Source of the DNA: a virus
Length of the DNA stretch: 28,277 nt
Strand: one strand, 5' to 3'
IMG/VR virus record: IMGVR_UViG_3300046513_000181
Location: 1-28,277 of that record
The position numbers were made by a program, and so were the translations under genes. The notes under the pieces were generated by a model. It had not been told where the DNA came from. It ran no database searches and saw only the letters and a program-made list of their open reading frames with translations. Within the stretch, counting starts at the first letter, position 1; each line of letters starts with the position of its first letter. Shown piece after piece: positions 23,520 through 28,277 of the stretch.

Positions 23520-23575
23520 CGTCAACTTAGCATGATGCTTTTACTGCTAAGCACATAGTTGCTTGTGCTTAGCAG
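23520..23575. promoter_or_regulatory. Inverted-repeat operator region upstream of the AlpA gene
   Basis: A perfect 12-bp inverted repeat (CTGCTAAGCACA at 23544-23555, TGTGCTTAGCAG at 23564-23575) has an 8-base gap. A third half-site (CTTAGC, 23526-23531) adjoins a minus-strand TTGACG (23525-23520) that could be a -35 box; no good -10 box is seen. The large repeat could instead end the gene to its right, but no T tract follows it closely. Confidence 0.45.
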
Positions 23576-23578
23576 ACA

Positions 23579-24421
23579 CTACTTTTTCAGCGATTTATTG
23601 TAGGCGCGAATCCACTGCAGCGGCTTGTTAGTCCCGGGCTTAAGCTGGGGACCGTGCTTCTTTGAGAATTCGACAATCTGTGGCTTGATCTCTTCCGCCG
23701 CCGCCGGCACGCCGTCATTCCAGGTTCCGGCTTTGTATAAACGAATGGTCTCCTTCCTTAAGACGTCGAATTTTGCGGCTTTGGCCGCGCCACCGGAAGC
23801 TGCCACCTTCTTCGCATTGGCTCTCCTGTCATTTTTCAAGGCAAAGAAAGACTCAAGGCGCATATTGCCCTGGGTGGCGATAAATTTCGCAGACATCGCG
23901 TCAGCAAGAAGATCGAGCACTCTTTTCGGGTCAGTATCAATGAAAAGAGATGCCTGCATAATTCGGTCTACCGATAATGCTTCTAAGATATCGCCAGTGC
24001 CAGGGAAATTGCGAAACGAAGTGCCGGCCAGCAGTTCTTTTGTACACGCATTAATATAGTGTCGTGCCAACAATCCCCCGCACGTCACTTCTTGAGTATC
24101 CCCGACGCGCTCATCGAACACCGATTGTCCGGCCGACGCGTGTTGAAGCGAAGCCTCGTAGACCGACGTGTATTTATCAGACCGAGCGGCCAAGAGGATT
24201 AGATCATCAATCTGATCCCTGAATCGGTCCCTCAGTGCTCCATAGGCGTGACGGAAATGGATCTCCCATTTCTTCCCAAGTCCGGAAAGACCATCACCGG
24301 CGACATCAACAAACTCAGTTTTCATCTCCAACATGGCTTTTAATGCAGCCGCGTGTGCAATTTTTTTTGTTTCTTCGCTGTGTTCACGATACTGAGCGAC
24401 GGGAACCGTTCTCCACCTCAT
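23579..24421 (-). CDS. Unrecognised 280-residue accessory (cargo) protein
   Basis: The protein is soluble-looking, without a signal peptide or membrane helix. Residues 1-110 are helical and charged (RHAYGALRDRFRDQIDDLILLAAR), and the middle contains YINACTKELLAGTSFRNFPGTG. The C-terminal 70 residues (RKETIRLYKAGTWNDGVPAAAEEIKPQIVEF...LQWIRAYNKSL) resemble a helical tail seen on varied phage-encoded proteins. Its DNA is clearly less GC-rich than its neighbours. It has its own very strong ribosome site (TAGGAGGT). It interrupts the small early genes, as cargo (moron) genes do. A role in host defence or superinfection exclusion is possible, but nothing in the sequence proves it. Confidence 0.8.
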   Translation of the reverse strand: MRWRTVPVAQYREHSEETKKIAHAAALKAMLEMKTEFVDVAGDGLSGLGKKWEIHFRHAYGALRDRFRDQIDDLILLAARSDKYTSVYEASLQHASAGQSVFDERVGDTQEVTCGGLLARHYINACTKELLAGTSFRNFPGTGDILEALSVDRIMQASLFIDTDPKRVLDLLADAMSAKFIATQGNMRLESFFALKNDRRANAKKVAASGGAAKAAKFDVLRKETIRLYKAGTWNDGVPAAAEEIKPQIVEFSKKHGPQLKPGTNKPLQWIRAYNKSLKK

Positions 24422-24645
24422 ACCACCTCCTATTTTTCATCCTTGACATATTAGGCGACGCTCCATCTGATTTTCTCGGTGCCGCGTACAAATTTCTATT
24501 TTGCACTATTCGCCTAACTGGCGGTCATTTGAAATTGATGCAATACCGCGCGCGCCGACGACATCGGGCGCGCTCGGCTTGGATATCGCCGGGGCGGCGT
24601 TCTAGTGAGGCGTGCCGCCCACGTTGAACATCTCTGCGGCGGCGT
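24422..24645. other. Low-GC gap upstream of the accessory gene
   Basis: No convincing gene is seen. TTAGGCGA at 24450-24457 and its inverse TCGCCTAA near 24504 form a widely spaced inverted repeat that could bind a regulator of the accessory gene. The base composition rises to that of the prophage near 24540. A 15-codon frame at 24602-24649 may be the truncated start of a gene lost when the low-GC segment arrived. Confidence 0.35.
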
Positions 24646-24860
24646 TCACGATGCGCCGCCCGGAGCCTGATAGGTGCGCCAGTGCGTCACCGCCCCCTGA
24701 TCGAACGGAGCGCCGTCGCGCATCGAGTTCCAGCAGTCCTCGTCGGCATACGGTCCTTGCTGTTCCAAACAATCACCGGAACCTCAGTTTGAGGGACTGC
24801 CACCTCTACTGGTGCCCACCCGGCGCGGTCGGCCGCTGCCGTGCATGTCCGGGTGCTCAT
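24646..24860 (-). pseudogene. DUF551-like gene broken by a frameshift
   Basis: The ATG at 24860 overlaps the stop of the previous gene (ATGA) and has an excellent ribosome site (GGGAGGT). The first frame reads GWAPVEVAVPQTEVPVIVWNS. The sequence then makes sense only in another frame: YADEDCWNSMRDGAPFDQGAVTHWRTYQAP. Together these match the DUF551 pattern (W-x-P-V ... VTHW). The switch falls at about 24748-24752, and the 215-bp span is one base short of 72 codons, so a single deleted base explains it. Without the missing base the product stops at 24687 after 57 residues. A sequencing error is possible. Confidence 0.65.
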
Positions 24861-25084
24861 GATGCACCTCCCGAAATCACGCGAAAGGCCCTGGGCTTTG
24901 GCGCCCGTGATTGAATGAGCGCCGCTACGTCTTCAGCGTGACCCAAGATGTACTCCTGACTCGCACGGTCCAAGCGGTTGAAATAACTAAGCAGGCGCTG
25001 CTGGTCGGCGGTGAGTGGTGCGGCAGGTGCCGCCTGGATGGCGGCCGAGCCGGCAACGGGCGTGATGGTGGTCGAGGTACTCAC
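24857..25084 (-). CDS. Small early phage protein, hypothetical
   Basis: This 75-residue protein has an unstructured Ala/Thr/Pro N-terminus, then a helical part (ADQQRLLSYFNRLDRASQEYILGHAEDVAALIQSR). It starts with GTG at 25084, overlapping the stop of the previous gene (GTGA). It belongs to a tightly packed early operon of overlapping genes (25969 to 24646). The function is unknown. Confidence 0.65.
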   Translation of the reverse strand: MSTSTTITPVAGSAAIQAAPAAPLTADQQRLLSYFNRLDRASQEYILGHAEDVAALIQSRAPKPRAFRVISGGAS

Positions 25085-25329
25085 GCTGCACTCCCGACAA
25101 AACCAGCCTTCACAGCGCGCTCGCGCAAACAGTCGGCGTCGTTGCTGATTTCAAAAGCCACGCGGGCGCCGTGCTGGCACAAGGTCTTGATGTCCCTGCC
25201 CTCGCTCAGGAGGTCAATGGCGCGGAACAGTGCGGCAAGCGCGTCCGCTTGGTCCATGGCGCTGGTGGTCACGGATTCAACATCCAAGACGGTGACCTGC
25301 TCACAACCGTTGATGATAAGGGCGCTCAT
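25081..25329 (-). CDS. Small early phage protein, hypothetical
   Basis: This 82-residue protein begins MSALIINGCEQVTVLDVESV. A helical segment follows (AMDQADALAALFRAIDLLSEG), then LCQHGARVAFEISNDADCLRE. The ATG at 25329 has a clear AAGGAG ribosome site and overlaps the previous stop by 4 bp; the longer open frame upstream is antigenic noise within that gene and lacks such a site. No family is recognised. Confidence 0.65.
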   Translation of the reverse strand: MSALIINGCEQVTVLDVESVTTSAMDQADALAALFRAIDLLSEGRDIKTLCQHGARVAFEISNDADCLRERAVKAGFVGSAA

Positions 25330-25610
25330 GCTACATCTCCTTGTTGTGCTGTGCTGACTTCGTAGTCCGTCAGGATGGTCGCAATTTCCTCGATGTCTTT
25401 GATGTAGCGGCGTGCGGCCCGGAGTAGCGACGCGGCGCGGTTGTCGATGGGTTGAATGCGATCGCATTCTTCCATACGCACGAGATCGTTCAGGATGCTG
25501 GTGGCGAGGTTGATGTCGTCGGCCGCATCCCCCATCGAGCTAAGAACCGAGTCAAGGTCGACCTGGGTAATTTCGGCTGGCGATGCCGGCGTGGTGGCGC
25601 GGCGGCTCAT
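25326..25610 (-). CDS. Small early phage protein, hypothetical
   Basis: This 94-residue, acidic and helical protein contains DLDSVLSSMGDAADDINLAT, then AASLLRAARRYIKDIEEIATIL. It overlaps both neighbours by 4 bp (ATGA), so its translation is coupled to them. No catalytic motif or membrane segment is visible, and I do not recognise a family. Confidence 0.65.
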   Translation of the reverse strand: MSRRATTPASPAEITQVDLDSVLSSMGDAADDINLATSILNDLVRMEECDRIQPIDNRAASLLRAARRYIKDIEEIATILTDYEVSTAQQGDVA

Positions 25611-25969
25611 ACACCTTCCCGTTGCGCAGCGTCGGCGACCACCACAGGGATCATGGCGCCCAGCTCGTCTGCCATCGACGACGCGAGCCAGAGCAAGCCG
25701 ACCCGCGCGCCCATGGCCAAGCTATCGAACGATGCGAACTCATCCGCCCCGATCAGTTTCAACAAGCTGCTCAGCTGGCTGGCGCGCATCATGGTGTGGT
25801 CCTGCGCATAGTGGCGGTTGATGTTGAGCTGACCGTAATCCACCTTCACGCTGCCGATGAACTTCAGGTCAGGCGCTGGCAGCGCCGGTTGATCCGCGCC
25901 GACTGCGCCGACTGCGCCTAGCGTTTCCTTGCCTTGCAGTATCTCTGTGCTATTCTTAAACTTCGACAT
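25607..25969 (-). CDS. Small early phage protein, hypothetical
   Basis: This 120-residue protein contains LKFIGSVKVDYGQLNINRHY, then ASQLSSLLKLIGADEFASFDSLAMGARVGLLWLASSMADEL. It opens a four-gene overlapping set and has a good AGGAG ribosome site. A candidate antisense RNA on the plus strand would cover its start codon and ribosome site. The function is unknown. Confidence 0.7.
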   Translation of the reverse strand: MSKFKNSTEILQGKETLGAVGAVGADQPALPAPDLKFIGSVKVDYGQLNINRHYAQDHTMMRASQLSSLLKLIGADEFASFDSLAMGARVGLLWLASSMADELGAMIPVVVADAAQREGV

Positions 25970-26035
25970 GATGTACTCCTAAGAAAATTTAGGTCGTGAG
26001 GGGCCATCCGGTGCTGTAACACCGGGTGGCTTTTT
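25929..26035 (+). ncRNA. Candidate antisense small RNA with promoter and terminator
   Basis: The plus strand has TTGCCT (25929-25934), a 16-bp spacer that ends in TGC, and TATTCT (25951-25956), an extended -10 promoter. A transcript from about 25963 would end at a strong intrinsic terminator: an 11-bp stem (26003-26013 with 26020-26030, one G-U pair), 6-base loop and five T residues. The RNA of about 75 nt would be antisense to the start codon and ribosome site of the gene at 25969. No plus-strand gene precedes the terminator, so a short RNA is the simplest reason for it. Confidence 0.4.
26003..26035 (+). terminator. Strong plus-strand intrinsic terminator
   Basis: The stem GCCATCCGGTG/CACCGGGTGGC with a 6-base loop is followed by TTTTT on the plus strand. 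The minus-strand reading has no T tract, so it ends plus-strand transcription although neighbouring genes are on the minus strand. Confidence 0.8.
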
Positions 26036-26168
26036 CCATTTTTGAAGGCGGTATCGCGCTAGCCGGCGGCGGGCGGGCCGTGCAGGTTCGACTGCAACGC
26101 GTGCTTGATCGGGCTGGTGTTGTGACTGGCGCTCATCTCAATCCCCGTTTGGTTTATGTTTCCGCTAA

Positions 26169-26510
26169 TTACTTAAAATTAGTATTGTGTAAACTATTCC
26201 TAGTCGGCATTGATGTCAACTTATCGGCCGCCTGTTCGGCGATCACGTTCGCGAGCTGCGTGTGCTGCGTGGCGCTGGCCGCCTCTATGACGGCGCGGCG
26301 CTCATTCGCGCGCACCATGCCTTCACCGGACACTCCAGCCGCATCCAGTTGGGCGTGTACTTTGGCTTTCTGTTCGGCCGTCAGGGCGTTGAGCATGACC
26401 TTGATGATCGTGTCGGCGCGCTGCAGCTCGGACAGCAGCGATGCGATGGTGTTGATTGGGGATGAAGTACGGTGCGCGCTGGCGCTAGATGCGGGGGTGC
26501 TATTGACCAT
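26169..26510 (-). CDS. First early gene after the C4 RNA, hypothetical
   Basis: This 113-residue protein begins MVNSTPASSASAHRTSSPIN. A helical body follows: TIASLLSELQRADTIIKVMLNALTAEQKAKVHAQLDAAGVSGEGMVRANERRAVIEAA. The ATG at 26510 has an ideal ribosome site (AGGAGG, 6 nt spacing); the open frame upstream lies within the C4 RNA and is not a gene. Short proteins like this are frequent behind early leaders in related prophages, with no known function. Its expression may be controlled by the C4 RNA and attenuator upstream. Confidence 0.7.
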   Translation of the reverse strand: MVNSTPASSASAHRTSSPINTIASLLSELQRADTIIKVMLNALTAEQKAKVHAQLDAAGVSGEGMVRANERRAVIEAASATQHTQLANVIAEQAADKLTSMPTRNSLHNTNFK

Positions 26511-26519
26511 GATGGCCTC

Positions 26520-26635
26520 CTGTGCGGTGGTGAACCGCCCGCCCCGTCGCCAAACGGGGAGAGCAGCAAATGGCGGGGTTGGCGAACCGGTGCACAAGGA
26601 AACCGGCATACCCGAAGGTATCCCCACCACTGCCG
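26520..26635 (-). ncRNA. C4-type antisense RNA (phage immunity/antirepressor control RNA)
   Basis: On the minus strand the sequence reads GGTATGCCGGTTTCCTTGTG, then CACCGGTTCGCCAACC and later GGGCGGTTCACC, the conserved string of C4 antisense RNAs known from phages P1 and P7 and found widely in prophages. Supporting pairs are: a stem with a UUCG tetraloop (26608-26612/26617-26621), CCGG/CCGG (26587-26590/26603-26606), GGTT/AACC (26577-26580/26585-26588) and CCCCG/CGGGG (26542-26546/26555-26559). In P1, C4 is cut from the same transcript it controls and blocks expression of the downstream antirepressor region. Recognition is from memory of the motif, without a covariance search. Exact ends are uncertain. 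Confidence 0.75.
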
Positions 26636-26665
26636 CTCATAGAAGACGCGATGGTGCAACGGACG

Positions 26666-26696
26666 TAAAAATACCGCCTAGTGGCGGTTGACCGCC
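26666..26696 (-). promoter_or_regulatory. Attenuator-like leader with two competing hairpins
   Basis: Minus-strand segments GGCGGT (26696-26691), ACCGCC (26688-26683) and GGCGGT (26678-26673) allow two exclusive hairpins. The second pairing, followed by ATTTTT, is an intrinsic terminator; the first would prevent it. It lies about 45 nt after the predicted early start site and also ends transcripts of the DUF4224 gene to the right. Confidence 0.6.
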
Positions 26697-26723
26697 TTGA
26701 GCTTCCCGAGTCGCCAAACCCGT

Positions 26724-26747
26724 GCTCCTTTTTCTCGGAGCCTTTTT
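26724..26747. other. 5' leader hairpin / plus-strand terminator-like element
   Basis: GCTCC (26724-26728) and GGAGC (26737-26741) pair around an 8-base loop. On the minus strand it forms a hairpin with an A-rich loop at the 5' end of the predicted early transcript, loosely like a boxB element. On the plus strand the same stem is followed by CTTTTT and could be a terminator. Confidence 0.45.
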
Positions 26748-26777
26748 AGAATAGGTCTGCCGTGGGTATGTTGTCAA
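26748..26777 (-). promoter_or_regulatory. Predicted early leftward promoter
   Basis: The minus strand has a perfect -35 box TTGACA (26777-26772), an 18-bp spacer and TATTCT (26753-26748). Transcription would start near 26741 and proceed through the attenuator, the C4 RNA and the early genes. The -35 box overlaps the stop codon of the DUF4224 gene. Confidence 0.7.
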
Positions 26778-27052
26778 GAATTTTTGTCGCGAGCCCTACC
26801 CTTCGCCGCGCGTGGTGGAAGTCGCGAAGAGGACTCCGCGACGGCAGCATCCCAATTTGGCACGAACTCCGGCTCAGCTTTCTTCAATGCTGCGCGCCCG
26901 CCCAGCTGCTCAATCACGTGCGACCGTAGCACCAGCAGCGTACCGTCAGGCCTGATCTTGTGCGTAATCCCCATGGCGTTCAACACCTTCGCTTGGGATC
27001 GATACTGTTGTTTTCCGGTCATTTCCCGCAACTCGTCTCGTGTCAAAAACAT
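26774..27052 (-). CDS. DUF4224 domain protein
   Basis: This 92-residue protein starts MFLTRDELREMTGKQQYRSQ, then AKVLNAMGITHKIRPDGTLLVLRSHV, the DUF4224 pattern (a small DNA-binding-like domain that often accompanies phage integrase genes). The basic C-terminal 40 residues are variable. The ATG at 27052 is preferred to an in-frame TTG 14 codons upstream. It is transcribed divergently from the Xis fusion gene, with 35 bp between the two ATGs. A candidate promoter is TTGCCA, 18 bp, AATAAT (27094-27065). It may regulate that divergent region; this is inference. Confidence 0.75.
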   Translation of the reverse strand: MFLTRDELREMTGKQQYRSQAKVLNAMGITHKIRPDGTLLVLRSHVIEQLGGRAALKKAEPEFVPNWDAAVAESSSRLPPRAAKGRARDKNS

Positions 27053-27087
27053 ATACTCTTTCGAATTATTTGTGGAAGACAGATGGG

Positions 27088-27546
27088 ATGGCAATTATTC
27101 TAAACCGAGAAGAATTGCACCGACGGCTATGGACGCAGACCATGGGAACGCTCGCCTACAAGCTCGGCCTTACCCAGGCAAAGTTGTCCGAAGCGTGCCG
27201 CTTGCTCGCTATCCCGGTGCCGCCGCGCGGTTACTGGAACGCAATCCGGGCCGGAAAATCGATTCCACCGATACCGTTGCCTGAGTATGACGGACCGCGA
27301 GAGCTTCGGATCGAATCGGCACGGGAACGAGCCTCAAAGGAACTGGGCGCTCTTGCTCCAGCCAAGCGCGCCCAGGTAGCGCCGCGATATGTCACCCTGG
27401 ACGAGTGGGCGCAGGCGACGTTCTCCCACCCGCCTCATAAAAACACACTTTTCAGATGGGTCAACGAAGGGCGCATTCAGCCGCAGCCGCGCAAGATCGG
27501 CAGGCGCTGGTGGGTCGAGCCCACCGCTGAATACCGCGCCGACTGA
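27088..27546 (+). CDS. Excisionase-like protein fused to a PPRGYW N-terminal domain
   Basis: This 152-residue protein has two parts. Residues about 5-60 (REELHRRLWTQTMGTLAYKLGL, then CRLLAIPVPPRGYWNAIRAGK) match a helix-turn-helix-like domain found at the start of several uncharacterised bacterial proteins. Residues about 100-150 (YVTLDEWAQATFSHPPHKNTLFRWVNEGRIQPQPRKIGRRWWVEP) match the lambda-type excisionase family, including the winged-helix wing. Xis proteins bend attachment-site DNA and drive excision. It begins the rightward operon that ends beside the tRNA. A good -10 box (TATACT, 27052-27057) lacks a clear -35 box, which suggests an activated promoter. Confidence 0.8.
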   Translation: MAIILNREELHRRLWTQTMGTLAYKLGLTQAKLSEACRLLAIPVPPRGYWNAIRAGKSIPPIPLPEYDGPRELRIESARERASKELGALAPAKRAQVAPRYVTLDEWAQATFSHPPHKNTLFRWVNEGRIQPQPRKIGRRWWVEPTAEYRAD

Positions 27547-27562
27547 GACGAAGGAGGACCAA

Positions 27563-27799
27563 ATGGAGCACCCTGTTTCGTGGGTCAAATTGGAGAAGTA
27601 TGTCGAACTCACCGGCGACAGCATTGACGCGGTGCAGGCCAGGCGAAAGGCTGGAAAGTGGCTGAATGGGAACCAGTGCAAAATCGTGGATGGGCGGTTG
27701 TGGATCGACCTGCGAGCGGCACAGCGCTGGGTAGAGGAATGGGATCCGAGTTCGCCGATGCTCGCCGCCGGCGGGACACGCGCAAAGGCGAAAAAGTGA
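27563..27799 (+). CDS. Second excisionase-like protein
   Basis: This 78-residue protein reads WVKLEKYVELTGDSIDAVQARRKAGKWLNGNQCKIVDGRLWIDLRAAQRWVE, the pattern of the small Xis family found beside integrase genes. A very good ribosome site (AAGGAGG) precedes the ATG. It follows the Xis fusion gene by 16 bp and overlaps the DUF4224 gene by 4 bp. Two different Xis-like proteins in one operon is unusual. One may serve excision and the other regulation. Confidence 0.8.
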   Translation: MEHPVSWVKLEKYVELTGDSIDAVQARRKAGKWLNGNQCKIVDGRLWIDLRAAQRWVEEWDPSSPMLAAGGTRAKAKK

Positions 27800-27999
27800 G
27801 CGACACCTTCTTGACCCACGAAGAGATTGCTACCTTGACTGGGTGGAAAAACAAGCGCAAGCAGGTTGAGCAACTGCGCAAGCAAGGGTTGCCTTTTTGG
27901 CTCAACGCAAGCAACGCGCCGATAGTGCCGAGGTCGGCTATTGACGGCCGCAAGGCTCAAGCTGCTCCGCCAAAAAAACGATGGGAACCACCTGATTGA
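27796..27999 (+). CDS. DUF4224 domain protein next to the attachment region
   Basis: This 67-residue protein reads TFLTHEEIATLTGWKNKRKQVEQLRKQGLPFWLNASNAPIVPRSAI, a clear DUF4224 pattern. It starts with GTG at 27796, overlapping the stop of the Xis-like gene (GTGA). In many prophages such genes overlap the start of an integrase gene. Here an ATG in the expected place (27980, out of frame) gives only four codons, and no integrase follows before the tRNA. Confidence 0.8.
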   Translation: MSDTFLTHEEIATLTGWKNKRKQVEQLRKQGLPFWLNASNAPIVPRSAIDGRKAQAAPPKKRWEPPD

Positions 28000-28134
28000 T
28001 CGAGTAGCGCTACCGGCGGCAATAGCGCTCGCGCCTAAGCATGGCAGAATGAGAAGTCTAGCAAAGGCCGGTAAGCACCAATGCGGTGCGGTGATTTTTT
28101 CTTACCAAATTTCTTACCGAGTTTCGCGGACAAG
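28000..28134. other. Probable attachment-side region with short repeats, no gene
   Basis: There is no gene in this stretch. TTTCTTACC occurs twice with 12-bp spacing (28098-28106, 28110-28118), and GGTAAG, an inverted partial copy, is at 28070-28075. Such repeats next to a tRNA 3' end could be arm-type integrase sites. The attachment core cannot be set without the other prophage end. Confidence 0.4.
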
Positions 28135-28160
28135 AAAAAGGCCAGCTCACCGGCTGGCCT
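28135..28160 (-). terminator. Terminator of the tRNA-Pro gene
   Basis: The minus strand reads AGGCCAGC, a 6-base loop, GCTGGCCT and five T residues, 17 bp after the tRNA 3' end. It is a standard intrinsic terminator in tRNA sense. Confidence 0.85.
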
Positions 28161-28176
28161 AAGTCATTGATTTGTC

Positions 28177-28253
28177 TGGTCGGGGCGAGAAGATTCGAAC
28201 TTCCGACCCCTTGCACCCCATGCAAGTACGCTACCAGGCTGCGCTACGCCCCG
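28177..28253 (-). tRNA. tRNA-Pro (anticodon GGG)
   Basis: A complete 77-nt tRNA on the minus strand. The acceptor pairs CGGGGCG with CGCCCCG, then discriminator A and encoded CCA (28179-28177). The anticodon stem CTTGC/GCAAG holds loop ATGGGGT, anticodon GGG at 28219-28217. The T loop contains GTTCGAATC. C1-G72 and A73 fit proline tRNAs. Its 3' end faces the prophage, so it is the likely integration target. Confidence 0.97.
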
Positions 28254-28265
28254 ACAGACGCACGC

Positions 28266-28271
28266 ATTATA
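28266..28271 (-). promoter_or_regulatory. -10 box of the tRNA-Pro promoter
   Basis: A perfect TATAAT on the minus strand lies 12 bp upstream of the tRNA 5' end. The -35 box would lie beyond the window. Confidence 0.75.
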
Positions 28272-28277
28272 GCAGCA

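Noticed and set aside
26381-26659. Minus-strand frame of 92 codons over the C4 RNA
   Set aside because: Its sequence is the translation of the conserved C4 RNA and it runs out of frame through the next gene, which has a far better ribosome site.
27334-27960. Minus-strand frame of 208 codons opposite the Xis operon
   Set aside because: It covers three plus-strand genes with clear family matches and ribosome sites, and has no domain of its own.

Overview
The window is most of a lambda-like (siphovirus) prophage in a GC-rich genome, read right to left. Its right edge is a host tRNA-Pro(GGG) gene on the minus strand, whose 3' end faces the phage; this is a typical integration site. The phage protein families and the tRNA suggest a betaproteobacterium (Burkholderiales, perhaps Oxalobacteraceae such as Massilia). 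The host assignment is inference. The left edge cuts through a lambda gpI-like tail gene, so the fibre (gpJ) and probably the lysis genes lie outside.

Right to left: (1) 28.25-27.0 kb: tRNA-Pro, a possible attachment region, and a plus-strand operon of an Xis fusion protein, a second Xis-like protein and a DUF4224 protein. A second DUF4224 gene is transcribed divergently. (2) 26.8-24.6 kb: a strong leftward promoter, a leader with two mutually exclusive hairpins, a C4-type antisense RNA, and small overlapping early genes that end in a frameshifted DUF551-like gene. (3) 24.5-22.8 kb: a lower-GC accessory segment with an unrecognised 280-residue gene, a probable operator region, an AlpA regulator and a 59-residue gene on the opposite strand. 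(4) 22.7-18.3 kb: replication genes (DUF1376/YdaU initiator and DnaB helicase), then a tyrosine integrase and a Q-like antiterminator. (5) 18.3-0 kb: a late promoter and terminator, then HNH nuclease, small and large terminase, portal, protease, capsid, head completion, tail tube, frameshifted tail chaperone, tape measure, and gpM, gpL, gpK and gpI.

The regulation appears to rely on RNA. Early transcription from about 26741 runs through an attenuator-like leader and a C4 RNA. Late transcription from about 18293 meets a terminator about 50 nt later, as at lambda pR'/tR', and the late operon contains four more terminator-like hairpins. This layout would need processive antitermination by the Q-like protein. 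No CI/Cro-type repressor pair is recognisable in the window.

The most unusual points are: the C4 RNA without a visible protein repressor; the integrase lying 8.3 kb from the tRNA end while Xis and DUF4224 genes remain beside the tRNA with no integrase; the Xis fusion; a clear -1 frameshift signal in the tail chaperone; and several genes too short or broken for ordinary gene calling.
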